Positions 31,355-42,932 are shown, counted from the first letter of the stretch. The stretch: DNA of 64,000 bases from Patiria miniata (GCF_015706575.1 NW_024037050.1:6386001-6450000), one strand, 5' to 3'. Notes: a model not told the origin generated them from the sequence alone. Translations and numbers: made by a program.

Positions 31355-31954
31355 TATGCACACTGCATGAACACGCACAAGCCTCCGTAGCAAATCAATC
31401 AATGGACACAAGTTGGACACATGGCTCAAGATGCACATACGCCAAACTGCATGGGCCAAAACCTTTCCCTTCTCTGGGTGACTGTCAAATTCCCTGAGTT
31501 TTCCTTAAGATTGGTGTTTTTTCCAAATTCCTTGAGTTTTCCCCCACCTGGAAACATGGAAACGCATTTTCAAGGTTTTTTTTCCCTGATTTCCACAGTG
31601 GCTGGGAACCCTGCTATAATTTCTGGATTTGCAAATATTTTATTTGCCTTTTCTCATTGACAAGGCGGTGTGATGTTGTGAACTGATTCAGATTCAGATT
31701 GATGCTGAATACATACGAGTGATATAAATTTTAGCATACACATGTACGAGTACATGCGTGTATATATGAGTACATGCATTTATTACAGACATAAAAATGT
31801 TAAATTAGTCCTATCAAATTACCACTTGACCAGGTGCGCTGTGAGCAAGACTTGTTTTACACGTCCGAACCTCCAAGAAAATTATAAACGTCTTACATTG
31901 TAAAATCCTTGTTTTAGTTTTTAAGGCAATGAAATGTGACCCTATCAACCATGG
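31355..31954. repeat. Rest of the 14090-type repeat and unrecognised sequence
   Basis: tttcccttctctgggtgact to gtggctgggaaccctgc (31466-31615) matches the right half of the dispersed repeat at 14090-14450. The remainder, 31616-31954, was not recognised. Confidence 0.5.
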
Positions 31955-32145
31955 TTGATAGAATTTATGGAACAAAGTTTCTTGCACAAATATGCAACAA
32001 TTTTACGTACAATTTACAGTTTAGTATAACAATACAACGGTGATCAAATTATTGTTAAAGAATATTTTTTCCCGATTGTTCTGTGAACAATATTTCTTGG
32101 GTATTTGGGTTGTTTTTTTTATGAACAGGTCCTGAAAAAGCACAT

Positions 32146-32559
32146 CATTTCCTGTGGGCCAATATAGCCTGATAAGTTATCTTCTTCTCTGCATCAGCAT
32201 GAAGCAGGTCATGGTCACGGCCGAAAATCCAGCGTTCCGTAGGGCCTCCATGTATGGTTCCGGCTCCCAGCGGGTGCCATTAGGAAACAAACCGCGTTCC
32301 GCTGTCGCCCGAATTGAATCCAGGCACAAAGTCGTGACCATAAAACCCCCAGGTTTCAAGACTCGGTGCAGTTCCCCTGCGACCTTTGCCGGTTCCGGCC
32401 AGAAGAAGTAGCAGTAACAGTAGTGGTAGATGCGGTCCATGGAGGCATCTGAGTATGGCAGGCTGGCTGCGTCGCCGAGTTCAACCTGCACCATTCCCAC
32501 TGGCATTTTCTGACTCCAGGGAACGCTTGGCTTCCATCACCATCTCTGGAGAATGGGAA
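32146..32559 (-). pseudogene. Broken duplicate of the SAM methyltransferase gene
   Basis: Nearly the same sequence as the last exon of the gene at 45010-47212. The frame keeps VQVELGDAASLPYSDASMDR, then EPAKVAGELHRVLKPGGFM, then EPYMEALRNAGFS. Relative to the 45-kb copy it has lost several bases near 32208, so the MEDLL region is out of frame. It has a 3-base expansion in the YCYCYFFW region, and the GKVYGIDYS start of the exon is replaced by unrelated sequence. No partner first exon is present. It is probably a nonfunctional duplicate; homology extends into noncoding flanks on both sides. Confidence 0.8.
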
Positions 32560-32735
32560 ATTTTCAAAGATGCAAAGAAAGAAGAGTAAATCAGCAACCT
32601 CATGCACATGTTCTTCAACTCACTTCCCAAAGGATTTTATGAACAATTTCATCCGAGAAAAAAATCATCAAAAGCACGCAACGCATTCAGCAATAACAGA
32701 CATTTGGAGTCAGTGTGATCAAAGACTTAAACCAC

Positions 32736-33184
32736 ATTTGTTAGACCTCACTTAGAGTACAGCTCGGCTGCTTGGGATCCATATACACAAGATCAGATAA
32801 CGCAGATTGAAGCTGTCCAACGCAGAGGAGCAAGATTTGTGTTCAGAGACTACGACAACAAGAGCAGCCCATCTGCTATGATCTCAGCACTGATATGGGA
32901 TACTCTCTCATTGAGAAGAAAGGAGCACCGCCTCAACGTCTTCAACAATGGATTACACGGTCACCTAGCCCTCCCGGCAAGAACCATCTTACGCCCGACC
33001 ACACGCTCATCTAGATTCTCAAACGCAAACACCTTCCTCAGACTACAAGCAAGAAAGGACTGTTATAAATACTCTTTTTTCCCAAGGACTGTTAACCGAG
33101 TGGAACCAATTACCTGTGAATATTACATCGATCACTGACAAACTACCCTTCAAGCAACAACTGTACAAGCACTTAAGAAACTAG
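32736..33184 (+). mobile_element. LINE 3' fragment (reverse transcriptase C-terminus)
   Basis: The frame reads FVRPHLEYSSAAWDPYTQ, then IEAVQRRGARFVFRDYD, LIWDTLSLRRKEHRL and, after a frame change, RWNQLP. This is the conserved tail after the reverse transcriptase domain in RTE/CR1/Jockey-type LINEs. The 5' part is missing, as is usual for truncated LINE insertions. It interrupts the duplicated block shared with the 45-kb methyltransferase locus. Confidence 0.75.
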
Positions 33185-33289
33185 AATCATCCATGCGCAC
33201 TCACAACCCTGCTCGGTTTACTGCAACTGCAATGTAACAAGGAGTGTTGAGCAGTATTGATGCAGATGCAGACTACAAGTGGTGATTGT

Positions 33290-34680
33290 AAAAAAAAAAC
33301 CAAGCGCGAGTGCACAAAAAGCTCTGACCCGGTTCCAGATGAATGGCTCGCTTCATGTGCAAAATAGACGCGCATGCGCATCGATGGAGACAAAGGGTCA
33401 CGGTTCTGAACAATTTCACCAGGAGTGAATTTTCCTGAAGTTGGGTGTCTTAAAAAGTTCACAGTTTCACGGGTAAAGAGACACCAAGGTTGTGACATTT
33501 TTTTAAACTGCTTTTTGAAATGGTTTGTTGGTTCTTATATGTGATCAAATACTATACCATGTGCACACAATATAATGTGTTTGAAAAATAGCACTGCATT
33601 ATGTTATTTGCAAGTTAATACTGCTTTTGAATGCCATATAAATGGTTTAATATTTAACTAGTTGAGCAAGATTCACAGTGCGTTATCCCAAATGTTTTAT
33701 ATGTAAACGAGACCCGTTTTTTTAGTGTCCCTTTTAATACATGGGAAATTTGTGTAATGTTTCTGAGAAATAAAAAGATTATTGGGTTCACTGGCATCAC
33801 CATTAATTACATGTCTCACTTGATAAGTGTAAAAATTATTTTAAAAAAAATTGCACGCGTGCTTGGAACCTCTTTATCATTCGGCCAATTTACTAGGTTT
33901 CACGTGTATATGGGACACCAAATGGTGCCCCGCTTATCATGCACATTAGTCTAAGCAACCGTAAGCAAGTTATTTTCACAATAACCATTAATGTGTTATT
34001 CTGGGTCTACATAAAATTAACACACCACATCGAAGATGTATCATCACAAAAATAAGCAGAAAATTAATTTGATTTTCCCCTTACACGTGAAACCATGAAT
34101 GGGTTTTGACATGTTATTTTTGGCATTATATTTCTTGAGTATATAATGTCTGATTTTGGCTACAATTAATGAGGAATGGCAATATCTTTACGTTATACTG
34201 AAAATTATTATTGAATTCCCTCCCTGTCAATCAAATTTTCCATTTTGGGTCAAACTGTCACAAGCTGGCACCCTAATTCATAAAATAACCCACATACGTT
34301 AATAGGCATCATCACGGCAGCGGTAACGCGATTTTCAACTGCCCTTCATTGATTCAATCTCTCTTTGTGATTATGGCAAGCGCGCCGCAGGCAGTGCACA
34401 TGTAATACAGTGCGAAACCCGGTAGTGCACACACATTTTATATTAAAGGGAATGAGTAACATTTCAAATTTGCTACAAAATCCTTTATAAATTCAATCAA
34501 CGCTCCATGGACTTTGTAAACAAAGGCGTCTGAATACTACATTCTTTCCAAAAGCATTTAATGTCATCATGAAAGTCAATGAAAATTTAAGATAATACAA
34601 ATCAAATCCCCTTTAGCTGTACGGCAACTTAACAAATAAAGGATCACTAAACGACTGGAATTTGAAGTCTATGGTTATAA
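33290..34680. other. Intergenic sequence, no gene seen
   Basis: At 33290-33330 homology to the flank of the methyltransferase duplication (45640-45685) resumes after the LINE. No gene or known repeat was recognised in the rest. Confidence 0.4.
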
Positions 34681-34684
34681 TTAA

Positions 34685-35262
34685 AGGGAAGATATAACAT
34701 TTGCAAACATCAAAAAACGAAATGATCCAATTATCACGAAATACCTTACTGGATTGTTAGGGAATGACAGTCTAAGCATCCTGTAAAATTGTGGCTCCTG
34801 GTGTGCTGACATTTTCAAGACAAATTGTATTTTTTCCAACGCTTTATTTCTTTGCAATTGATACCTGTGGCCGGGTACCGACAAGCCAGCTAAATTGATA
34901 CTCCGGCTATACAATTCCCCAAAGTCTATAAATTGCTCCATTTCATCTTAAGTGGGGTCAGGAAACCAGATTACAAGAATATAATTGTTTTTCTTGTTTT
35001 TTTTTCCAGCACCTACAAGCCATAAACTTGAAACAAATAGTTTAACAATATTTGCTAAAACATATAAATCCTCCAAATGCACTCATTTCTGAAAATTGCC
35101 ACAAACTACCAATGTAGGTAAGATGAGCCTTTGCATCATGGTAGAGATACTAAATAATGAAAGGTTTGCGGAAACACCACGTGCGAATAATTTCTCAACT
35201 AAAAGAATGGTTCTGAAAAGAACCAGAGGTATAAACTCGACGTTCCATGTTGTACATTCCCT
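34685..35262 (+). mobile_element. T2/Kolobok-like MITE, copy 3 (TTAA target site)
   Basis: Left end agggaagatataacatttgc and right end tgttgtacattccct form inverted repeats, with TTAA at 34681-34684 and 35263-35266. It shares its body with 29528-30041 and 7148-7589. At 578 bp it is the longest copy in the window. Confidence 0.78.
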
Positions 35263-35425
35263 TTAAGATGTATTCGCAACTGAATCCAGTTTTATCTGAT
35301 GTATTTACTTTCAGCCGTGTATGCGGTACAAAAGGTCGTCGTACATTGCCTGTATGTAAATGATTTGCCTCACGTGACATTTAAAGCCAATAGTGAGAGC
35401 TTCAAGCGGCGCGGCGGTGGATTTG

Positions 35426-35434
35426 TATATAAAG
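35426..35434 (+). promoter_or_regulatory. Possible TATA box
   Basis: tatataaag stands downstream of a GC-rich stretch (gcggcgcggcggtgg). About 70 bases on, sequence similar to common LINE 3' regions begins (aaagcgccgg, ggcgctcatggtgctt). It could be a promoter inside a transposon. There is no supporting gene model. Confidence 0.2.
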
Positions 35435-35828
35435 GCGGACAAGAAGCATGTTTTTTTTTTTGGCCTTAGAAATATTTTCTTGTTCCTTTACCGCTTGTTC
35501 ATCTTGTATAATAATAAAGAATATTTGTAAAGCGCCGGTATCCGCCTACAAAAAGGCGCTCATGGTGCTTGAGGAGAAAGTCAAAGTTAGGACTGTGCGT
35601 TGTGAGAGTAAACTTGTTTGTACATGTGAGGTTTTATGTTTATCTTAAAATGTTGTGATCATTGATGGATGGAGATGATTTTGATAGCCAGAGGGAGTTC
35701 GTTCCATACTCGGGCTGACGCTGCAGCAAAGGATCTATCACCCGATCGTCACACAGTAATGTTCAGCCTCTGACTAATGTTATGATGCGTAAAATTGGGC
35801 CCCCAAAAATATGGAATGTTGAAATTCC

Positions 35829-36105
35829 TGATTGTATTTTTAAATCCCTTATAATGCAGGAGAAGGCATCGTAGATTTCTAAATTTTCCGGCGGGGGGGG
35901 GGGGGGGGGCACGCCCCGAACCACATGAACGCAGTCAACCCCCCCCCCCATTCCTGAAAGCTAGATCATCCCCTGTTTTTATATAAACTTGTTTTGTTTA
36001 TGTCACCTGGAAGCAAGAACTTTCAAATAAACAATATTTGATTGTACCATTAAGCCATATTGATCTATTATAGCCGCTTCTGCGTATCGCCGGTAAACGA
36101 CCGCT
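35829..36105 (+). repeat. Direct duplication, copy 1
   Basis: A segment of about 275 bp running from gattgtatttttaaatccct to cgccggtaaacgaccgct is repeated at 37009-37296 with few differences. It contains a long G run and a C run on either side of cacgccccgaaccac. Confidence 0.75.
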
Positions 36106-36119
36106 ATACCTCCATGTTA

Positions 36120-36498
36120 GGCCCCCCCCCAAAAAAAATATTCGGTCTCTGGTCAGACCAAAGTTCCGGAATTGACGCGGCCACGCGGCTTTTTTTTTTT
36201 TAATTGCTTTATTTTTTCTTCAAGCTTGGATTGTACAGACAAGGTAGGTACTATTTTGCTTTTTTGGTGTCCTCATGTACATTGGTGTCCTCCATAACTT
36301 GCCTTGGTGCTTTCGATCATTTGCCTTGGTGCAATTTCCCATTCCTTAATGCTCTTTGGTAAAAAAAAAAAGAGGAGGTGCGGAAATAGAGGGCGCTGTT
36401 GGAGCTACCGCGGAACATTTTGGAAAAAAAAAGATCGACGCGCATGATTAGAATCGACGCGCGCGCTGACCAGAGACCGACCTATTTGTTTTTTGGCC
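36120..36498 (-). mobile_element. PIF/Harbinger-type MITE, copy 2 (TTA site)
   Basis: Reverse-oriented sister of 30957-31351. Ends ggccccccccccc plus tcggtctctggtcagac, and tgaccagagaccgac plus ttttttggcc. TTA flanks both sides (36117-36119 and 36499-36501). The body includes tagagggcgctgttggagc and accaaggcaa-type words in complement. It separates the two copies of the 275-bp direct duplication. Confidence 0.8.
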
Positions 36499-37008
36499 TT
36501 ACCGCTACATACACCGCGCGCCGCGCCAGCTAGTTGTATTGCCGTTTGCCTCAACGACCCTTGCGTGTGCTTTTGTCTGCACGTACATACGTACGCCCCA
36601 CAAACACATCCGTTAACAGCTGTACATGCACGGTGGTGGTAAGAGCTTAACATAATTTAATGAAGGAATTTGCAAAGCATACAAAAATCTGTTGTGGTTT
36701 CTTTACCGCTTTTTCTTGTTGTATGCGCTACTGCGTATCGCCGGTAAACGACCGCTGCAAGTCTACTTTTCACCTGCACAATAATCCTATGGTGTCCGTG
36801 CGAGACAAAGCGGGTGACAATATGTATAAAAACTAGTTAATGCTACGAAGTTTAAGCAAAAAGTAAAAACATTTTTCTTGGAGTACAAGCAAACAAGGAG
36901 AAGCAAATGCTTGATTTCGTATGAATAAAAATTTCCTTTACTGTACAGCATTTACTAAACAACAGGAAGCAAATGCTTCTTTATGGTGTCCAAAATCTGC
37001 CATCCTGA

Positions 37009-37296
37009 TTGTATTTTTAAATCCCTTATATTATAATGCAGGAGAAGGCATCGTAGATTTCTAAATTTTCCGGGGGGGGGGGGGGGGGGAGGGGGGCACG
37101 CCCCGAACCACCTGCACGCAGTCAACCCCCCCCCCCCCCATTCCTGAAAGCTAGATCATCCCCTGTTTTTATATAAACTTGTTTTGTTTATGTCACCTGG
37201 AAGCAAGAAATTTCAAATAAACAATATTTGTTTGTACCGTTAAGCCAATATTGATCTATTATAGCCGCTTCTGCGTATCGCCGGTAAACGACCGCT
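37009..37296 (+). repeat. Direct duplication, copy 2
   Basis: Matches 35829-36105 almost base for base, apart from the lengths of the G and C runs and a few substitutions. The shared right end ctgcgtatcgccggtaaacg also occurs a third time near 36730. Confidence 0.75.
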
Positions 37297-37429
37297 GCAA
37301 GTCTACTTCTCATTTAATATGGCTTGATGTTGAGCGCGCCAGCTGGTTGTATATACATAGTCAGCCTCACCGTCACAACGAACGACCCTATTTATAGACA
37401 CAGTGTATTTCCTGTGTGTAAATAGGGAG

Positions 37430-37630
37430 AGTGAAGGTCCTGGAGTCATGAGGCATGGCATCATAAGCTCACTGGAGCGGAGCGAGTCCGGTGCGTGCTG
37501 TTGAGTACGGGTGGATGAGGTCGATGAGATACTCCGGTGCATTGTTGTGGAGGATTTTGTACAGGAATAGGCCAAGTTTGTATTTGATTGTGTATGATAC
37601 TGCAAGCCAGTGGAGATCTGCTAATACAGG
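37430..37630 (-). mobile_element. LINE 3' fragment, minus strand
   Basis: The frame reads HWLAVSYTIKYKLGLFLYK, then ILHNNAPEYLIDLIHPYS. This corresponds to the widespread HWLPVxxRIxFKIxxLxYKxLHGxAPxYLxDLL tail of RTE/CR1-type reverse transcriptases. A TGA interrupts it soon after RSAPLQ-equivalent sequence. Only the 3' end of the element is present. Confidence 0.6.
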
Positions 37631-38055
37631 AGTGATGTGAGAATGTTTACTATATAGTGAGAGAGATTAAAAAAAAAAAAAATGAAACATGGTGAAACCC
37701 AGGCAGAGAAGTTGAAAGCAAAATGAGAAGAGTTTTAAATCACTTAATAAAGATTCGAAGAAGCAAAATTTTGCACATGGGATTTTATGCGGTTGCTCTG
37801 TACACACTTTAATTTTTTTTTCAGTCATGCAGTACTCTCAAAATAAGGAAAAATTCTCAAAAAAAACCCCGGAAGCACGTGTTAGCGAACTTCACGTGAG
37901 GCTACCTTTTTTTCACAGATCATGTTTGTGATGTTGTGAGGCATAGCCTAGTTTAAATCCTTCCATATTTTGCTTTCAAATGTACTTTACTATGGCTTGA
38001 CATTTGGAGTATTAATACAATTTTCTGTTTGTTCTTTTTAGCGGCGTTGCTCAAC

Positions 38056-41000
38056 ATGATCCAAGCGCCCATAGACCTGTGGATGGTTCTAGGTAAATAA
38101 ATTGCATCCCTTGCGCACTTCAGTCAGACCATAAAAATAATGTGCACATGCGCCAGTTACGTTTTGCACTTTGTCAATTTTTGAAACGAACTAGTTTCTA
38201 GGTATTTTTTTCCAATGGAGACGTAAAAAGAGATTATTGCCACTTAGGCCTGTGTGTGAACAGGAACGTATAGTTGCAGTGAAATAACACTTCGACGCAA
38301 AACAGCGGCATGCATGTAGGCCTATGCTACAAATATTATGTGTTCCAGGAAACCTTATTCCCAAAGGTTACTTTCTTTTCAACCTCATTAACCCCTGGGT
38401 GGGTAACTTAATTATTCGATATACAGCAATAGCAAGCAATGGTTTTGTATTTTGTATTCTGTGTTTTATTTCCAGCGTGTACTATAACGTGATTTAACTT
38501 CAATGTGAATTACGTCCACTCAATCTAAAATCCATTCCCCCTGGCTGGATAAGATTGTTACATTTTAACTTTGAAAACAAATCGTGTTTTCTGATTTTAT
38601 ATACGCCGAGAATTGATTCTGTTTTTACCCCAGACATAACTAGCACCGCATACGAAAATAAAACACTGATTTAAAGCAAAGCCAGGCACCAGACTATTCC
38701 TAATTTGCATACATGTGTAAGATTTTGGAACACGGTAATGATCCAATACCAGGGTCAGAGAGAGCAGGTAGTGGTGGGAGCGTTGTACTGCTCGACACAA
38801 TGGAGAACGAGGTTGTTTTGCAGGTATCTCAGAGGGTGTTTTTCTTTGTTATTCAAATAATGTTATAATAAACGCACAAAAGGTTTACTCATGTCCATCA
38901 GCAGGCAATACGAAACCGTTGCCCTCTAACTCCGTCTAAACGCATAAGGTCTATAACCAAGACAGTGACGTAACTTGGGTTCGTTTACAATAAACATTTC
39001 ATTTTGCCCTCCCTCAATTCTAATGGGGCGGGGGGGGGGGCCTTAGTTACGCCACTGGACAGAGATAGACATTATCACTCGGCTAAAAGAAAAACTCTCA
39101 GCTAGCCGTTAAGTTCGGCTTGTAAGTTTTGTTTGTTTTCATATCATATTGGAATATTAATTTTTACAAACAAGGATCGCAAATTTATTCGTAAGATGGA
39201 ATTTGCATCTGGCTGATGTAATTATGAGGGTGTTGCCCTTCACCGACGTATAAACTCTGTATAATCAGTGTGTTACCTCCCGAGTGAAAGTTAGAAACAA
39301 AATTCTGAGTCACCCGAGTGATTCTTTTCTAACTTTCACTCGGGAGGCACCACTCTGAGTATACAGTGTTTATACATCGGTGAAGGGCAAAACCTGATAC
39401 TGATCGAAAATGTCTTTATTGTTTGTGTGCACATTATAATAATGACCCTGAGAGGAGTTAATTTTGTCTGAAACATAAAATTACTCTGCAGAGTTGTTTA
39501 ATGATCAATCGCTTAAATTATTGATACAGAGCTAGATTTAGCATGTGTTACAAACGTGCACCAATCTCGGACTGACCCATACAAAGTGTTTTCCCCCCCT
39601 TCAGTCACATGTGGTTTTACGGGGTAAAATTGCTTTGCCAAAACTGCCATATACAAGTTGAACTGGACCACAATCCTTTTTAAGTGTAATATGCAACAAT
39701 TTTTGTTTTAAACCTGCTCGGTTGATTGTCCACCATCTTGATTCTTTAGAATTTGTTCACGTATTATAGTTTCTAATCGATCCCTTGGAATATTATCCCC
39801 GTTGTAGTTGTTTCAGTGGTGGTGGTGGTTATTTGTACCCAAGCAAGTAACAACGAGGATGGAACCATCATTCTGGAGCGGGGGCACCCTGGCATCTTGT
39901 CCTGCCCTCCCTTCGCATCCGGACGAATCACGCTGGATCAGATCGACGCCATGTACTGGTACTTCCCTGAAAAACGGGATGAAAACATCTTGATCTCCTA
40001 CTTCCTTGGAAATACCGCTCCACAAAACGGTATACCGGAGGGCGTGTATGACATCAACAGAAACCTCACTCTGGTTATTGAGAACGTTACCGACTCAGAT
40101 GAAGGGACCTACTTCTGTAGCGTCAAACCGAATTGGGAACCCTTGATTGACGGGCACGTGGCTATGCGTGTCAAAGGTGAGTGGGTTGGCGATAGGTATG
40201 TTTTTGCCTGAGCTGGTCAAAAGCATGAATGTCGGCCCGCGTTTCATTCGGTTATAGCTCCAGTTTTTAACCATCAATATTCTGAAGGGTGGAAACATAT
40301 AACGAAAAATTATATATATATATTTTTTAGCATACCGTCCATTTGGGATTTAGAAGTCAACTTTTTTGAGAACGCTGTGCCTGTGGCTTGGATATCTGGT
40401 TTGCACAAAAAAACACCCTAAAAACAAAAATTGATATAAAATCCAGGAAGTCTGAACACTTTTGTTCTCAACTTTTTTTCAATGATTTTTTAAGGGAACT
40501 GCATGTTCTTTAAAAAAAAAACCTTTGATATAGCAGCTTTGTGCCCATGAAAACCCTTTAACGTGCTTTATGTTCCTGCTTTTTATATAGTTGTTGGTTG
40601 ATGATATAGTTTTACCTTTGTACTGGTTGGTGGACATGTATGGTAAAACATGGAGTGTTAAACGTTTCGAGCATTTTTAGCATTTGTATTCTGGTGATAC
40701 GCTAAAAGTCTCATTTTTCTCCTACATTTGTCAACAACGTATTTTTGGTGTGTGTTTAGTATCTCCCAAGCAGCCGTTTCCCGACGTCACCCAATGCACG
40801 CGGCGAATCTCCGTGACTGCGTGCGAGGCAGTATTGCCGTACGACTTTAAGAAACCAATGCTGACCTGCATCGTACAGAATGTTAGGCCTGCCGTGTCTC
40901 TCCGATGGCTGCTTGAGTATAGTGACGGAGACACACAACTCATCAGCGACAGATTCACCGTAACACAAAGTACGTATATACAGGGTGATTAAAAAGAGGA

Positions 41001-42932
41001 AACCCAAATGTCGGGCCCATTGTTTCAAATTATGAAAATTGGCATCAAGTGTTCACAGCATCCAATTTTGTAAACTGTCACATGGTCTTTACTGATCTCG
41101 AGGGCGCCTCATCATCCCCGTTTGGAATGGAAAGTAATCCGGTTGTATATTCTTGCTGCATCATGTCTCTGAATTAAAACGTGTTTACAAGAGGAACATG
41201 AAAGCACGATTTCAAAATAAGGGCCCGATTTCACGGAGATGCTGAAGTTAAGGGAAAACAAGTTTCTCAAGTTTTGTTGTAGGCAAGACATTTAAATGAT
41301 TATAAAGTTTATGCAATTATCTTGTGTTCTCAGCTATACATAATTAATAACGTCCCTGTTTTTGTGGTATGTTTTAGGCGACTATTCGGTCAACACCTTC
41401 ACTACCTCAGCATCAATCCCAATTACAGCGAGTAGTGTGGACAAGTACATGTACAGATGTCAAGCGTGCGGAGAGGGTCTAGCATCCAGGAATGGTAGCC
41501 ACCTGACGGTGACTGTCACCACAGCTCCCTCTACGCCTACCCGCCCACGTGAGCCTCAATATTATTTTGCTCTTGGCCAGTGGCGTAGCATCCGGGGGAT
41601 GAAAATACTTTTGTTTGTGAAATCTTTCTGAAATAAATCTCATTGAAAGAGTGGCAGTGATATTTCATGGTTATCCTTACTTAAGAACTTCAAGACCAAT
41701 AAGCAAGCAAGTATCTTTCACGTGCTTTATTTAAAGTGTCTTGATAAGAAGTATTAAAGTCGCCTTTATAAGAGCCAACAAAAGCAACATTTTTTGACGA
41801 CTGAGCATCACACACTGAGGCATTCATCGAAATTATGAATATTCACTAGAGTCAGTTTATAACGAATTAAAACATAACGTTTTTGCAGGTTTCACATCAC
41901 TTCAATCTACCACAACTGCCTTGGCGGCTACGTTTGGTGACACCTCTGCAGTGACAGGCACTCCAGATAGCTCTGCAAGTGCCCCGACTTGGCTTATTGT
42001 TACTCTTTGCCTGTCATTAATTGCCAACCTCGGTTGCGTTATTGCTGTAGTAGTACTATGCAAGGTATGTTGGGGCCTATGCGTCAATACCCTCTTGGAC
42101 AAAATAATGTATGCACTAAACTTTTTTTCCGAGTTGCAGTTTTAAGTACATATCATGGGCGTAAATGCCAAGGGGGGGGGGGGGTGGAGGGGGTTATACA
42201 CCCCACTTTTTGACCGGGGTGGGCTATTGAATCATCCCCCGCACTTTTTTGTGATGGCAAAAAAAAATGCGGATTTCGAGGCAGTTTTTGAACATCCCAA
42301 CAACAAAAATGTATTCAATAGCACTGAAAAATGGAGAAACAAAGTACAAAAGCTTTTAAAATGCGCCGTTTGATGTAAGCGCGAGTATACATATTGATAT
42401 ACATCTATATCCCGAAGAGCGCCCCCCCCCCCCCCCCGCCTTTCCACGGCTGGGCAATTCTTGGATTTTGGTCATCCCCATCTCCTCCCCCCCCCCCCCC
42501 CCCCCCACACACACACTTGCCGGCACAGCTTTACGCCACTGGTGCATATTAAACAAAGAGTGTCTAGACATAATACAGGAACGATGATCCTGTCTCTGTC
42601 TTGTTAATGATGGCCGCTGATGATGTATGTAGTTGTAAAAAAGGGGAAACATAACCAAAACAATTGCTTCCTTTAATGTCCGTGAGTGCCTTTATAGTCT
42701 ACTTTTTTATGTAAGGATTATCTTGCTTTTTTATGTTATAGTTGGTTATACACTAAATTGGTTACGCACTCTTTATGTCATGCATTCTGTTGTATCATTG
42801 TCATCATTCTTTCAGATATGGCCGAGGAAGCCTGATGGACAAGCATCAGAACCGAATTGCGAAAATGATAGAATGATTGAGATTTTACCCAACGGCGCCC
42901 TTGGGACTGAACAAAATGAAAGCAATGTTTAG
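38056..42932 (+). CDS. Immunoglobulin-domain membrane receptor, 6 exons, 356 aa
   Basis: Exons 38056-38092 (start ATG), 39817-40176, 40760-40969, 41378-41548, 41889-42064 and 42816-42932 (stop TAG). All junctions have GT-AG signals, and introns 1-4 are phase 1, the usual pattern for extracellular Ig modules. The product has a signal peptide (MIQAPIDLWMVL then valines, cut near CTQA/SNN). Next is a V-type Ig domain with GILSCPP, MYWYF and DSDEGTYFC. A second Ig domain, split over exons 3 and 4, has LTCIVQNV, SLRWLLE and YMYRCQACG. A Ser/Thr-rich stalk, one membrane span (WLIVTLCLSLIANLGCVIA) and a tail of about 40 residues follow. Likely N-glycosylation sites are NLT, NVT and NGS. The tail has no Tyr, so no ITIM or ITAM. 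It ends in ESNV, a possible class I PDZ ligand. The acceptor before 38042 implies a separate 5' untranslated exon. It is probably a surface recognition or adhesion protein; the ligand is unknown. Confidence 0.85.
39190..39410. mobile_element. Palindromic foldback MITE in Ig-gene intron 1
   Basis: Left arm 39235-39297 (gcccttcaccgacgtataaa onward) pairs with right arm 39328-39388 (ending catcggtgaagggc) around a 30-bp loop. The core tttcactcgggaggcaccac is shared with the element at 19741-19970. Confidence 0.65.
40978..41010 (+). repeat. Mariner-type terminal fragment
   Basis: tatatacagggtgattaaaa next to the exon-3 donor resembles a Tc1/mariner left end inserted at TA. No matching right end was found in the intron. 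Confidence 0.25.
42148..42545. repeat. Element with inverted ends and G/C runs in Ig-gene intron 5
   Basis: Starts near atgggcgtaaatgcc followed by a G run, and ends with C runs, tgccggcacagctttacgcc and actggtg. The ends are loosely complementary. The tail ttacgccactgg also occurs near 12650 and 39050, marking a common family. Confidence 0.5.

Noticed and set aside
32177-32506. A second working methyltransferase gene
   Set aside because: Several frame changes relative to the 45-kb copy, loss of the exon's start, and no upstream exon with motif I.
35829-37296. Direct repeats as LTRs of a retroelement
   Set aside because: No primer-binding site, polypurine tract or gag/pol-type frame between them; the interior is mostly a Harbinger-type MITE.
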